A stretch of 64,000 nt of DNA from an uncultured Candidatus Saccharibacteria bacterium. Its GTDB lineage: Bacteria; Patescibacteriota; Saccharimonadia; Saccharimonadales; Saccharimonadaceae. This document shows positions 8,152-17,935 of this stretch, in pieces. The notes beneath the pieces are model-generated. The model had not been told where the DNA came from. It was given only the letters and a program-made list of their open reading frames with translations, and did not search any database. Numbering within the stretch: position 1 is the stretch's first letter; every line of letters starts with the position of its first letter. Position numbers and translations under genes: made by a program. Location of the stretch: assembly GCA_938036785.1 (NCBI GenBank), contig CALHWE010000013.1, positions 34,466 to 98,465 on the forward strand, in the 5' to 3' direction.

Positions 8152-9477
8152 TCAAAGTGCAAATAGGTCATTCAACGCCTCACTCACCGTTGGGTGAGTA
8201 AAGATCTGGTCGCGCAGTGTGGTATAAGGCAGGCCAGCGTCCATCGCTGTTTTGATAGTATTAATCACCTCTGGCGCCTGCTGGCAAAACAGCGTCGCGC
8301 CAAGAATATGGCCTGTCGATGGCTGGACCACTGCTTTGAGCAGCCCCGTTGTTTTATTATCAACATGCATGCGCGGCACCGCCATTGCTGGCAGCTCTTT
8401 AAACTTCACATCGTCACCATACTGAGCGCGAGCTGCTGCTTCGGTCAGGCCAACGCGTGCTAGTGGTGTCTGCATAAATATCACATGAGGCAATACTGCA
8501 CGCCGATCCCGCGTATAGCTCCCATCACCAAGGAGCTGGCTCTTGACAATACGGAAGTCGTCGAGCGACACATAGGTATACTGCGGCCCACCATTGACAT
8601 CGCCCAGCGCCCAGATATGCGGCTGAGTAGTTTGCAAATGATCATTAACGACAACAGCGCCGCGCTCATCAGTCTCCACACCAGCGGCGGCAAGACGAAG
8701 CTGACTGGTGTTAGGCCGGCGGCCAGCGGCCACAAGCACAGCATCATATACTTGTTCATCACCACCACGTATCACAGCAACGCCGTGGTCTGTATCGCGC
8801 ACCTGCTGTATATCTGATGCAAACACAAGTGTTATACCCTGCGCTTCCAGAGACTGAGCAACTGCTTGGGCAACAGACGGCTCTTCGTGCGGAAGCAGCT
8901 GCGCCCGGCGATGGTAGAGTGTGACCTCCACACCAAGAGCCGCATAGGTCGAGGCGAACTCCAGGCCAATTGGTCCAGCGCCAATCACCGCTAGCCGCCG
9001 TGGCTTCAGCTGCTGGTTGAGCGCCTCTGTACTAGTATAGACATGGGCCGATTGCTCAAGGCCAGCAATCGCTGGCATCACCGGCACTGCACCGGTATTA
9101 ATGAACAACCGATCTGCCTGCAGCTCAATGCGCTGCTCGCCCGCTTGGACGCTCACTGTGTGCGCGTCAACAAACGACGCAACACCATCAATAACCATCA
9201 CGCCCGGGTTATCCGCGAGCATGTGGTAGTTCTTATTATTAAGCTTGGTCACGACCGCTGTCTTGCGCGCAAACGCTTCGTCGATCGACCGACCAGCCGC
9301 TGCCGCACTCACCAGCGTTTTAGTCGGAATGCACGCAATATTAATACACGTCCCTCCATACATCTGCGGCGATTGCTCCACCAGCGCTACCCGCTGACCT
9401 GCCCCAGCCAGCGCTACCGCCAGCGTCTTACCCGCCTTACCAAAACCAATAATTAGTGCATCAAATTGTGTGTGCAT
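8152..9477 (-). CDS. rclA: RclA-like FAD/NAD(P)-disulfide oxidoreductase
   Basis: A 441-residue group I pyridine nucleotide-disulfide oxidoreductase. It has the N-terminal FAD site (IIGFGKAGKTLA), the redox-active pair in GGTCINIACIPTKT (about residues 43-48), a second dinucleotide fold (VIGAGPIGLEFAS), the FAD-binding ALGDV, and the C-terminal dimerisation domain ending in HPTVSEAL. Length and motif match E. coli RclA (YkgC), a flavoprotein that reduces Cu(II) and protects against hypochlorous acid. Mercuric reductase or lipoamide dehydrogenase roles are less likely because the context lacks those pathways. A GAAGGAGAAG site precedes the ATG. It may defend against host oxidants, which is inference. 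Confidence 0.8.
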   Translation of the reverse strand: MHTQFDALIIGFGKAGKTLAVALAGAGQRVALVEQSPQMYGGTCINIACIPTKTLVSAAAAGRSIDEAFARKTAVVTKLNNKNYHMLADNPGVMVIDGVASFVDAHTVSVQAGEQRIELQADRLFINTGAVPVMPAIAGLEQSAHVYTSTEALNQQLKPRRLAVIGAGPIGLEFASTYAALGVEVTLYHRRAQLLPHEEPSVAQAVAQSLEAQGITLVFASDIQQVRDTDHGVAVIRGGDEQVYDAVLVAAGRRPNTSQLRLAAAGVETDERGAVVVNDHLQTTQPHIWALGDVNGGPQYTYVSLDDFRIVKSQLLGDGSYTRDRRAVLPHVIFMQTPLARVGLTEAAARAQYGDDVKFKELPAMAVPRMHVDNKTTGLLKAVVQPSTGHILGATLFCQQAPEVINTIKTAMDAGLPYTTLRDQIFTHPTVSEALNDLFAL

Positions 9478-9621
9478 TATACTTCTCCTTCGTCAACATT
9501 ATCGCATAGATTACACCTAATGTAAATGAATTACAATAATGATTCGTTTAGTATACTACTCAAGAACAAGACGCGCGCGTCTGTCACCTATCCTACCTCA
9601 TTTCACTCAAGTGTATAAAAC

Positions 9622-10632
9622 TCAGCGCCGCCGCGCGAGCACTGGCTGCACCCGGTCAATCCGGTTCGTCCAGACATACCCACCAAACTGTGGCGGTATC
9701 TGCGTCACACTCTCCGCTGTATCAAACCCAGCTGACCACTGTCCATCACCTTCGACCAACATTACTCGCGTGTTTACCGCCGCCATCCGGTCAACAAACT
9801 TACCTGGCCAGCCCCATAGCAGTGGTGCATAGCGCCGCGGAATGTGCAGCTCCATATTGTGCAGCTCGTGCGGCACATAACCCGTCCAGCCAACTGCCAC
9901 GTACCGCAGCAACCCGGCCTTCATCATCGCCTTGGAACACAAGCGCAGCGTCGCGCTTTGTTGGCGCAGCCAGGCAATACCATCGTCATTGCCGTAGACC
10001 GTCATCTGCTTGAAGCGTTCTGGGTCCATTGCTCGAAGCTTACCCCACAGCACTTCGTATGTCTGGTGGTTGCCGTCTTTAACATGTAAAAGAAGATCCT
10101 TGTGTGGAAAGGCTGCCAGCACCTCATCCAGTGTTGGCATCAAGCCCACCCCTTTGCCGCGGAATGGAAAGGTTTTGCCGCCATCTGCCGTGTAGCCATA
10201 ACCAACATCGAGGCGCTTGAGCTCAGCCATCGTGTACTTGCCAATCTCGCCCTTGGCTTCTGTGCGGTATTCCAGTGTCGCATCATGGAAGACCGCGAGT
10301 TGCTTATCTTTTGTGAGCTTGAGGTCAAGCTCCACCACATCCGCACCATGATCGAAGGCGGCGCGCATAGATGGGATCGTATTCTCAAGATAGGGGTGCT
10401 CGGGTTTATCCATAATGGCTGCAGTGTTGGTATCATTGCCAACCTTGCTGTAGTCAAAGGTCTGCGCCAGGCCTCGGTGAGCGAGTATCCGTGGGTGCTG
10501 CCTTGGCATGAAGAGACTCGTGTTATTAAGCCACAGCCCCATAATGACCACTCCACACACTGCCAGCCACCGCCAGTGCCGCTGACTCCACTGCGCTCCG
10601 CTCTGTCCTATTTTCCGAAATGTATCGAGCAT
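9622..10632 (-). CDS. membrane-anchored glycerophosphodiester phosphodiesterase family protein
   Basis: A 336-residue protein with one N-terminal membrane segment (about residues 21-40) followed by a GDPD domain. Visible motifs are LAHRGL (His, Arg), LENT with the catalytic Glu, VVELDLKLTKD with metal ligands, and the second His in AVFHDATL. GDPDs split glycerophosphodiesters to glycerol-3-phosphate and an alcohol. For an organism thought to take lipids from a host this could be a scavenging step, which is inference. AAAGGAG lies 7 bases before the ATG. The spacing to the HhH gene upstream is 36 bases, so the two could share a message. Confidence 0.85.
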   Translation of the reverse strand: MLDTFRKIGQSGAQWSQRHWRWLAVCGVVIMGLWLNNTSLFMPRQHPRILAHRGLAQTFDYSKVGNDTNTAAIMDKPEHPYLENTIPSMRAAFDHGADVVELDLKLTKDKQLAVFHDATLEYRTEAKGEIGKYTMAELKRLDVGYGYTADGGKTFPFRGKGVGLMPTLDEVLAAFPHKDLLLHVKDGNHQTYEVLWGKLRAMDPERFKQMTVYGNDDGIAWLRQQSATLRLCSKAMMKAGLLRYVAVGWTGYVPHELHNMELHIPRRYAPLLWGWPGKFVDRMAAVNTRVMLVEGDGQWSAGFDTAESVTQIPPQFGGYVWTNRIDRVQPVLARRR

Positions 10633-10668
10633 TTATTACTCCTTTATTTTTTATTATCCGACAACCGC

Positions 10669-11115
10669 TTATTCCACACGCTGAGCAAATAACTCAGCCA
10701 CGCCGCGCAGGAAAATCTCCGCCGTCTTTGGACCGACGCCATAGAATTTTTGCAGGCGTTTGGCGCACTCGGCTTCGCACGGGCTGTTTTCTATCAGCAG
10801 CATCAGCGAGCCATCATACCAATCAATCAGCTGCTGCGCACAGAGCCGCAGCGCCGCCGCTGTTTTCTCATCATAGCGCGTGTATTTGCCTTCATCCAGC
10901 AGCCGCACGAGGCGTTTGCGCTCCACCGCAAGCAGCGCCCACGGCGTATCAAGCTGGTGCTCCACCAAGAGACGCCAGGTCTGCACCGCCACCGGTGATT
11001 GAATCGGCTTGCCCAGCAGATACACCAACAGGAACCAGCGAAAGAGATCGAGCTCATTATGCGCAATATCGAGCGCGAAGTCATCGGGATGGTGTGAGCG
11101 AGCAGAGCGAGCCAT
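10669..11115 (-). CDS. HhH-motif protein, DNA glycosylase/endonuclease III-like
   Basis: A 148-residue, mostly helical protein whose C-terminal part carries a clear helix-hairpin-helix, FYGVGPKTAEIFLRG (about residues 124-138). The hairpin lysine and the helical fold resemble the HhH-GPD core of endonuclease III-type glycosylases. The protein is shorter than the usual 210 residues, and no iron-sulfur cysteine loop follows. It may be a minimal DNA base-excision enzyme or only a DNA-binding relative. A -10-like sequence lies just upstream of the ATG. Confidence 0.6.
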   Translation of the reverse strand: MARSARSHHPDDFALDIAHNELDLFRWFLLVYLLGKPIQSPVAVQTWRLLVEHQLDTPWALLAVERKRLVRLLDEGKYTRYDEKTAAALRLCAQQLIDWYDGSLMLLIENSPCEAECAKRLQKFYGVGPKTAEIFLRGVAELFAQRVE

Positions 11116-11286
11116 ATTCCATATTATTCTCTAGGTTGGCGCTTATTGTCAAATAAGACGAGCTACGCCGCAGGCCTGCATCATGTACTAGTCAGCACGA
11201 CCAATAAACAATTGCATTTCGTGCAACACATTGCTAGAATATACATAGAACATTTAGCTAACATTGATGGTCTATGGGGGTACATC

Positions 11287-12906
11287 ATGTTTCGGAAACT
11301 CGTATCAAACTTATCGCTCAGCCCGGCGATCGTCGGCCAGCTGGGCTTCTACGCGAAGCGTCTGCGCAAAGAGGAAGCGACGCGCCGCTTGGGGCTGATC
11401 TTTACTGCGCTGGCACTCGTTGTGCAGTCGTTCACGCTGCTTGCGCCACCAGAATCGGCTAACGCTGCCGACCCAAGCGATATGATCTACGGTGGGATTA
11501 GCAATGGCTCGCAGCTCATGGCGCACTACGATGCCAACACCAACAACATCCGCGACCTCTACAGTACCATCGGCATTACCCGCGCCGAACTGCAGCAGGC
11601 GACAACTCGCCTCGAAACCCGGCGAAGCACCGAGAACACCTACTCGTGGGGAATGACACCACACTTTAGTGCCGCTCAGGGTGAAGGCGTGTATTCTGTG
11701 AAGGCAGCGCAAGGTGGAATGCGCAACTTCTACTACCGGCCACACCACCTATGGGGGAACTTCACCTACCGGGCATTCGTTGGCCACTCAGCAAAGTTTG
11801 GCTGGTTCGCCATTATGCTCAACTGTGGTAACCTCATTACCCAGACAGTGCCACCAGCACCCGTTTGCCCACCCGGCCAGGTCGGTACCTATCCAAACTG
11901 CAGCACACCGCCATCCGTCATCAAGCCAACGCCAGTGGCAAGCTGTAGTGGCCTTGTCATCAACAAGAACGACACCACCTACCAATTCACCGCTGCGGCA
12001 TCTGCCCAGCATGGTGCTAGCATCACCGGCTATGTCTTCCACGTCTACCGCGATGGCAAGCTCGTCAAAACACTCGAGAGTAGTACGCCTACCGTCAGCT
12101 ATAGCGAAAAAATACCTGGTTCGTACCGCGTCGTCCTCACTGTCAAAACCTCTCTGGGCGACCGCACCAGTGAAGCCTGTGCCAAGACCTTCGTCATCGC
12201 TGCACCCGCCCGTTGCCCGGTCAATCCTACCCTACTCAAAGATGATGCTCGCTGCCAGCCTTGCCCAGGCAACAACACCCTCTGGTTAGAGGATAAGACC
12301 TGTACTGCCAAATTCGTCCAGACCAAGAGTGGCCACAACCTCACCCAAAACAGTGCTGAGACAACCACCGTCACTGCCAAAGCCCACGACCGCATTACCT
12401 ACAAGCTCAGCGTCACCAACAAAGGTCTCAACGCCGAGAAATTCACCTTTAGCGACAACCTCGGCGATGTCCTTCAATACGCTACGGTCGTTGACGCTGG
12501 CGGCGGTACTCTTGGCAGAGATACCAATCAAAGCGCCAGCACCGATGCAACCATCCTCAGTTGGCCAGCTGTAGAGATCAAACCAGGCGAGAGCCAAGAG
12601 CGGCAATTTACCGTCCAGCTCAAAGACCAGATTCCTTCGATGGGTACTGGCACCAGTAACGCAACCTCCTACGATTGTCGCATCGACAACACCTTTGGCA
12701 ACACACTCAGCACTAAGGTAGATTGCCCTGCCGAGAAGCGCGTCGTTGAGCAAGTCGTAACCGAGCTACCCCACACCGGTAGTAGCGAGAATATCATCTT
12801 TGCTGGCATCGTCCTTGCGGTAGTGGTCTTCTTCTATGCCCGCTCACGCCAACTCAGCACCGAGATCCGCCTCGTGCGCCGCAACTTTAACGCCGGAACA
12901 ATCTAA
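11287..12906 (+). CDS. LPxTG-anchored surface protein with DUF11-like domain
   Basis: A 539-residue exported protein. It has a long N-terminal signal region (hydrophobic core about residues 37-55, ending near SANAA), an N-terminal domain rich in aromatic residues, and a Pro/Cys segment. An immunoglobulin-like region and a DUF11-type beta domain (about 375-470) follow. It ends with a sorting signal: LPHTG at 494-498, a hydrophobic helix, then RSR. The sortase at 38346 is the likely anchor enzyme. Start 11287 is chosen because GGGGG lies 7 bases upstream and the hydrophobic core fits a signal sequence. The next gene, 14 bases on, is probably in the same operon. Likely adhesion or pilus-like role, inferred. 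Confidence 0.8.
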   Translation: MFRKLVSNLSLSPAIVGQLGFYAKRLRKEEATRRLGLIFTALALVVQSFTLLAPPESANAADPSDMIYGGISNGSQLMAHYDANTNNIRDLYSTIGITRAELQQATTRLETRRSTENTYSWGMTPHFSAAQGEGVYSVKAAQGGMRNFYYRPHHLWGNFTYRAFVGHSAKFGWFAIMLNCGNLITQTVPPAPVCPPGQVGTYPNCSTPPSVIKPTPVASCSGLVINKNDTTYQFTAAASAQHGASITGYVFHVYRDGKLVKTLESSTPTVSYSEKIPGSYRVVLTVKTSLGDRTSEACAKTFVIAAPARCPVNPTLLKDDARCQPCPGNNTLWLEDKTCTAKFVQTKSGHNLTQNSAETTTVTAKAHDRITYKLSVTNKGLNAEKFTFSDNLGDVLQYATVVDAGGGTLGRDTNQSASTDATILSWPAVEIKPGESQERQFTVQLKDQIPSMGTGTSNATSYDCRIDNTFGNTLSTKVDCPAEKRVVEQVVTELPHTGSSENIIFAGIVLAVVVFFYARSRQLSTEIRLVRRNFNAGTI

Positions 12907-12920
12907 CCAAGGAGAAACCA

Positions 12921-13547
12921 ATGGCAGAACGATTTACCACCAAACGCCAACCTGAGCACCGCACTGAGCAAACCATCGAGCAATCACGCGCCGAACAGCT
13001 GACTGCCCTGCGCCAATCTGGCGAACACCGCCAGTTAGAACATCCCAGCCTCCAGGGTGAAACGCGTCAGCGTCGCGAAACCCTTCGGGCCGCTCGCCAC
13101 GAAGCCGAGCAAGTCTACGAGCAAGCTGCCCAGCAAGAACGAGCCACTGCCGAAGCTGAGCGCCGCCAGCGCGAAACCCGCGAACAACAGCGCGCCGAGC
13201 GTCAACGCCAAGCCAGCCCGGCTGCCCAGCAAGAACGCTTCGATAAAACCATGGCAGCCGTCCAGTCCCAGCTCTCGCCCTCAAGCCGTGCCTTTAGCAA
13301 AGTCATCCACAACCCAGCCATCGAGAAAGCAAGCGAAGTCACTGGCAGCACCGTTGCCCGGCCCAATGCGCTGCTCTCTGGTGCCATTGCCGCCTTCGTG
13401 CTCACTCTAGCCATCTACCTCATCGCCCGCTTCAACGGCTACCCACTCTCCGGTGCCGAATCCATTGCCGCCTTCGCCCTCGGCTGGCTCTGCGGCCTTG
13501 CCTTCGACTTTGTGCGCATGATGATGCTTGGTCGGCGGAATGTGTAG
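12921..13547 (+). CDS. coiled-coil protein with two C-terminal membrane helices
   Basis: A 208-residue protein. Residues 1-110 are extremely rich in Glu, Gln, Arg and Ala and read as a long coiled coil; residues 145-200 hold two membrane helices. There is no signal peptide, so the coiled coil probably faces the cytoplasm. A good AAGGAGA site lies 6 bases before the ATG, and it follows the LPxTG gene closely. I recognise no named family. It may organise or scaffold the surface structure made by the upstream gene, which is a guess from position. Confidence 0.65.
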   Translation: MAERFTTKRQPEHRTEQTIEQSRAEQLTALRQSGEHRQLEHPSLQGETRQRRETLRAARHEAEQVYEQAAQQERATAEAERRQRETREQQRAERQRQASPAAQQERFDKTMAAVQSQLSPSSRAFSKVIHNPAIEKASEVTGSTVARPNALLSGAIAAFVLTLAIYLIARFNGYPLSGAESIAAFALGWLCGLAFDFVRMMMLGRRNV

Positions 13548-13781
13548 CTTACCTCTGCAAATCACTGCTTGATCAACAACATGATTCAATCACTGATAGC
13601 TCACACTTCTCATGTGAAATAGTGCCCTATCGATTAAACTCCAATGCTCTAGAGGAGGGTTACTCAGACTGGAGAGAAGTACTTGAACGACGGTGGCTGC
13701 GTATGTCATGAGCGAATGATATCACTGTCAGAGTCTCTAACGAATAGCTCAAATATCTAAGGAGTATCTTTGACAAAAGAA

Positions 13782-14261
13782 CTATCGATAATAATCCTCC
13801 CAATCTACATCAAAGAGCCAGTGCTTCGTGACATTGTGAAATTCTATATCATCTCCATACGGACGATCAGGCGTTGGTGTAAAGACGTACTCTTTTAATT
13901 TCGTTTGAACAAACTCAAAGACGACATCATAATCAAGCGTATTCATAATCAGGGGCTTTGCTTCATTATCGTCCTCAAAGTACCACGTGCCCTGTGGATC
14001 ATCAACGAACGAGGGTGAACAAACGGTGATCACGTAACGATCACCTTCTATAAGATACGGGTCGCCAATTTCGATATTCTTCTGCAGAGTGAACCCAACT
14101 CCAAGTTCAATACACCAGGGGCATGTGTCGTCAGTACCGAATGTTGTCGTCGCAGATGTGAGCTTGTTTCGGCACGTTATATTATCAGAATCCAGTTCCC
14201 AATCGTCGCCGACATACCGTCGCCCCTGAAACAACTTTTGTAAAACATAATGGGTTTTCAT
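13782..14261 (-). CDS. hypothetical soluble protein
   Basis: A 159-residue acidic protein with many Asp, Tyr and Trp residues and a CPWC pair (about residues 47-50). It has no signal or membrane segment. The leaderless TATACT box six bases before its ATG supports it as a real gene. I do not recognise a family. The CPWC pair resembles a redox or zinc knuckle, but there is no second pair or thioredoxin fold to support either. The 234 bases between it and the gene at 12921 hold nothing that I can identify. Confidence 0.6.
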   Translation of the reverse strand: MKTHYVLQKLFQGRRYVGDDWELDSDNITCRNKLTSATTTFGTDDTCPWCIELGVGFTLQKNIEIGDPYLIEGDRYVITVCSPSFVDDPQGTWYFEDDNEAKPLIMNTLDYDVVFEFVQTKLKEYVFTPTPDRPYGDDIEFHNVTKHWLFDVDWEDYYR

Positions 14262-14267
14262 AGACTT

Positions 14268-14273
14268 AGTATA
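14268..14273 (-). promoter_or_regulatory. -10 box, leaderless promoter
   Basis: TATACT on the minus strand, exactly 6 bases before the ATG at 14261. Confidence 0.7.
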
Positions 14274-14345
14274 ATACGAACAATAACGAACGTCAAAATA
14301 TTATGCTTGCCTCTTGTGTTCTCTATCACCTGTATTAAGTGCTTA

Positions 14346-17300
14346 TCAGTGCAGCTTGATCGACACTTCCTGTGGCTCGCCGCTCAGGTCGCCATGCGTG
14401 TTGAGAGTGCCTTGACGGCGCAGGGCTTCGCGCTCCAGCTCTTCTGGCGTTGGCATAGGTGGCTCGGGAGCGGGCGATGGTGTAACTGGTGGAGTAGGCT
14501 GGGTACGCGCCTCGGCCTGCTGGCCACCAAGGATATTGGGCCGCGCAGCATGACGTGCTCTATCCAGCGCATCTTGCACCGCTGGTGACGGTGGTGGAGC
14601 AGGCTGAGCAGCCGACGATGGAGATGATGCGCTTGGATTTGGCATAGTGCGAGGAGCGCTAGCTGGCTGTGGTCGTGGTGGTTGAGAGGATGAAGAAGCT
14701 GGCGGCATGGCTGGCTGGGCACGCAATGGCTGAGCTGAGGAAGCTGGTGTGGTTTGTGGCCGTGGTGGTTGAGTAGCTGGGCTACTGAGCCGTGAGGCTT
14801 GCGCGCTTGATGGTGCTGCCGCCGATTGTGGCTTCTTTGCATTCATCTGCTTACGCTTTGCAAGCCATTCATCAAGGAAGGACGACCCACCACCAGCTCC
14901 AGCTGCGCCTCCTGGACGCCCTGCTCCGGCTGCTGGCTGGCTGGGTTGTTGCACACTAATACGGGCAGATATATCGCGCTCAACTTGGTCACGCGGTCGA
15001 CCATACTTCGCGGCCGAAAGCTTCTTGAGAGCACCGCTCAATTGCTGGTTTGGTTCACCCATTGGCGGAATCCACGCCATACTAAATGGCGCTGACGGCG
15101 TACCGTTAATCTGCGCCACACAGACCGACTCAAAGTTTGGTAGCTTGGTCAAATCCTCAGCAGTAAAGACAGGGGTATAGCGCTTGACCATAATCTCAGC
15201 ATCAGTCGTACCAATTCGGCCGGTAATGGTTGTACCAACGTTACCAAGGATAGCCTCGCGCAGTTCTTCCTTGAGCTGCGTCATAAACTGGTTGGCCAAA
15301 ACCAAACTCAAGCGATACTTACGCGCCTCACTGAGGATCGTCTCAAAGCTATCGGTGGCAAAGTTCTGGAACTCGTCAACGTAGAGTGTAAAGTCCTTGC
15401 GCTCGTGCTCGGGGATATTAGCCCGAGCCATCGCCGCCGCCTGGAACTTCATGACAAAGATAATACCAAGCAACTTCGAGTTGAGATCGCCCATCTTACC
15501 TTTGGAGAGGTTAACAAGCAAAATCTTGTTGTTATTCATAATCTCAGGGAAGTTAAAACCACTCTTAGTCTGACCAATAATATTACGCATTGCATCGTTG
15601 CTAATAAATGGACCAAACTTGGAGATCACCCAGCTAATCAAATCACCAGCTTCGTTGGAGCGCTGCGAGGCTGGGAACTCTTTGGTCCAAAAGTCGAGCA
15701 CCTGCCGGTCCGTCACGTATTTGAGCTTGGCATTGCGGAATTGCTCATCCACCAGCAGCTTTGGCACATCAACAAACGTTCCACCCGCAGGATCAGCCAT
15801 CAGCAGCAACGCACAGTTACGGAAGATGTGCTCGAGGCGTGGCCCAACGATACCAGTGTGGCCTGGGTCGTACAAGCCATACAGCATGTTAATTGCCTCC
15901 TGCACCAAGAAGTCCTTTTGGTCGGGGTGATCAAACTCAAACATATTAAGACCAATCGGGTTGCTCATATCACCTGGGTCGAAGTAGACAATATCCTCTA
16001 CCCGATCACGCGGTACCTTGGCAAGCAGCGCCTCAGCTAAGTCACCGTGTGGATCAACCAAGGCAAAACCCCGCCCCGCCAGCATATCCTGGTAGGCCAA
16101 GTTCTCTTGCAAGACCGACTTACCTACACCCGTCTGACCAATGATATGGATGTGACGCCGACGGTCTTTATCTGCCAGGCGAATCGGCTTGCGCACGCCG
16201 CGGAACTCATTGTAGCCGAGCAACAGCCCCGTCTCCATCACCTCTGTTGGGCCATCGACTTGCTTGCTCATCTGGCGCTTGACTTGCGAGGTAGGAATGC
16301 TATTTTGATCTGGCAAATGGAAGAGAGTTGCAAGCTCGACTGAGTTGAGAATATCGCGGCTATTTGCCTGCGGGAAGAATCGGAAGATAAAGGCTGTCGC
16401 GAGCTCATCGACATTCTTAGTAAGGTTAAACTTAAAGCCATTAAAGCTCGGCGAATCAAACAGTGCAAACGCCGCCACAATATTCTTGAGCAGCACCTGT
16501 GAGCGCGCCGCCGTGTTGGACGACACCACCACGCGGATCATTACCTCATAGCCAGGGTAGCGAATCTTTTCTTGGATAGCATCAACCTTAGCCTGCTCCA
16601 CTGCACTGAGCGGCTTCTCAGCTTGGAATTCCTTCTTGTCACTTGCCTCGGGCGGCTTCCATAGTGCCTGTATAACATCACGCGCCGAGAGGCTACTGCC
16701 GCCACTACTCTTTTTCTCACCCTTGTTCTTGACGATCTGCTCGGCAGCCGAGATAGAGCGCTTTGTCCATTTCTCATACGCTGGGCGGATCAAAAATTGG
16801 ATTCCGACCCCATCCTCACGCCCAGCCGAAGACACTGCATTGAGCAGCGCCCGCGACGCATCGCGCTTAGACTCCATATAGGTGGAAATCGGATAAATAA
16901 ATTCTTTGCGCAGAGTAAACTCACCACCAATCGTCCCACTCGCCTTGCCCACTTTGCTAAATACTGAGTGCTCCGACACCTCCTCGAGCCGTGCCGATGG
17001 GTAAGCTGCAGCAATTGCCTGGCGCACTGTGTCCGTCAGCACTGTTGGCACTACTGCATAGTAATATACCAGACCCTCGCGCGCTACAATCTCAAATGAC
17101 ACATGGCGCTGCCCATAGATCCGGCTCATAAAGCCCTTGGTGCTGGTACTCGCAATGATGTTGTACATTACTTGGGCCTGCGATAGCACTTCCTCCGTGA
17201 GGTCACGCTTGTCGCGCCCACCACCGTCGATATCGTCACTGGCAGGCGGCAAGTGGATGAGGATCGGCACCATCTTAAGGCCACGCTCGTAGTTCTTGGC

Positions 17301-17402
17301 CTCGCGCATACTGTTGCGATAAACGATAAAGGCAACAAACAAGATGATAAGAATAAGACCAGCCGAGCCAAAAACAATAATGAATGTGGTGACAGTATTC
17401 AT
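14346..17402 (-). CDS. VirB4/TraD-like membrane ATPase (type IV secretion coupling-type)
   Basis: A 1018-residue protein. It has an N-terminal membrane helix (about 5-30), a central region of CPR-type VirB4 relatives, and an AAA motor with Walker A GQTGVGKS (about 422-429) and Walker B LYVDEFQNF. A sensor-like loop, ANQFMTQL, follows. The last 200 residues are Pro/Ala/Gln/Ser-rich and probably disordered. The motor resembles TraD/VirD4 coupling proteins and DUF87 ATPases that pump DNA or protein across membranes. No other type IV secretion genes lie nearby, so it may act alone with the small gene 17403, which ends one base before it starts. Substrate unknown. Confidence 0.75.
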   Translation of the reverse strand: MNTVTTFIIVFGSAGLILIILFVAFIVYRNSMREAKNYERGLKMVPILIHLPPASDDIDGGGRDKRDLTEEVLSQAQVMYNIIASTSTKGFMSRIYGQRHVSFEIVAREGLVYYYAVVPTVLTDTVRQAIAAAYPSARLEEVSEHSVFSKVGKASGTIGGEFTLRKEFIYPISTYMESKRDASRALLNAVSSAGREDGVGIQFLIRPAYEKWTKRSISAAEQIVKNKGEKKSSGGSSLSARDVIQALWKPPEASDKKEFQAEKPLSAVEQAKVDAIQEKIRYPGYEVMIRVVVSSNTAARSQVLLKNIVAAFALFDSPSFNGFKFNLTKNVDELATAFIFRFFPQANSRDILNSVELATLFHLPDQNSIPTSQVKRQMSKQVDGPTEVMETGLLLGYNEFRGVRKPIRLADKDRRRHIHIIGQTGVGKSVLQENLAYQDMLAGRGFALVDPHGDLAEALLAKVPRDRVEDIVYFDPGDMSNPIGLNMFEFDHPDQKDFLVQEAINMLYGLYDPGHTGIVGPRLEHIFRNCALLLMADPAGGTFVDVPKLLVDEQFRNAKLKYVTDRQVLDFWTKEFPASQRSNEAGDLISWVISKFGPFISNDAMRNIIGQTKSGFNFPEIMNNNKILLVNLSKGKMGDLNSKLLGIIFVMKFQAAAMARANIPEHERKDFTLYVDEFQNFATDSFETILSEARKYRLSLVLANQFMTQLKEELREAILGNVGTTITGRIGTTDAEIMVKRYTPVFTAEDLTKLPNFESVCVAQINGTPSAPFSMAWIPPMGEPNQQLSGALKKLSAAKYGRPRDQVERDISARISVQQPSQPAAGAGRPGGAAGAGGGSSFLDEWLAKRKQMNAKKPQSAAAPSSAQASRLSSPATQPPRPQTTPASSAQPLRAQPAMPPASSSSQPPRPQPASAPRTMPNPSASSPSSAAQPAPPPSPAVQDALDRARHAARPNILGGQQAEARTQPTPPVTPSPAPEPPMPTPEELEREALRRQGTLNTHGDLSGEPQEVSIKLH

Positions 17403-17834
17403 CTAGTTCTCCGTTGCGCCAATTTTGCGCCCATAGCGTTTGTAGATATAGTCGCGCTGCAGAGCACTGACCTGCTGCTCGCGCTGGTAGGGGTCATCTT
17501 GGGTATCCTTAATGATCTGCTTGAGCTTGATAACCCAGTCTTTTTCAATCAGGTCTTCGTCTGCAGCAGTTGCAGGAGCAGCTGTGACAGCCGTATCTGG
17601 GTCGGGCTGTGGCGCAGCAATAACTGTGGTAGGAAGAGCAGGCAGCGTGAGGCTCTGCTGCGGGACCATCGGCATCATTTCATGCGTGTCAGCTGGCTGC
17701 TGCTCGCTCCGACGCTCGGGCATCAGCGCAGGAAGCCGCTCGTGCGCCTGAGGCGCTGGCGAACGGTAGATATTCTGGTTATTTGCCCGAGGCTGCTCAG
17801 GAAAACTATTGAATCGCGGCTGTTGTGGTCCCAT
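17403..17834 (-). CDS. small partner protein of the VirB4/TraD-like ATPase
   Basis: A 143-residue protein. Residues 1-90 are rich in Pro, Gln and Ala and look disordered; the C-terminal 50 residues form a charged helical domain (KDWVIKLKQII ... DYIYKRYGRKI). Its stop codon abuts the start of the ATPase gene with no gap, so they are cotranscribed and probably translationally coupled. A TATAAT box lies 11 bases before the ATG. I know no function. The tight pairing suggests that the C-terminal helix docks on the ATPase. Confidence 0.65.
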   Translation of the reverse strand: MGPQQPRFNSFPEQPRANNQNIYRSPAPQAHERLPALMPERRSEQQPADTHEMMPMVPQQSLTLPALPTTVIAAPQPDPDTAVTAAPATAADEDLIEKDWVIKLKQIIKDTQDDPYQREQQVSALQRDYIYKRYGRKIGATEN

Positions 17835-17923
17835 ATTCTGCCTAAATTATACCATAGGCTGCGCTGGTGCAATAGGTGTGAGCATAATCATCATATCTAT
17901 GGCGCTTATGCTCATTATTTTGC

Positions 17924-17929
17924 TATACT
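17924..17929 (+). promoter_or_regulatory. -10 box, leaderless promoter of deacetylase gene
   Basis: TATACT preceded by TGC, exactly 6 bases before the ATG at 17936. Confidence 0.75.
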
Positions 17930-17935
17930 AGCGGT

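Noticed and set aside
10102..10692. 196-residue plus-strand frame
   Set aside because: Antisense to the glycerophosphodiesterase gene, with no -10 box or family match.
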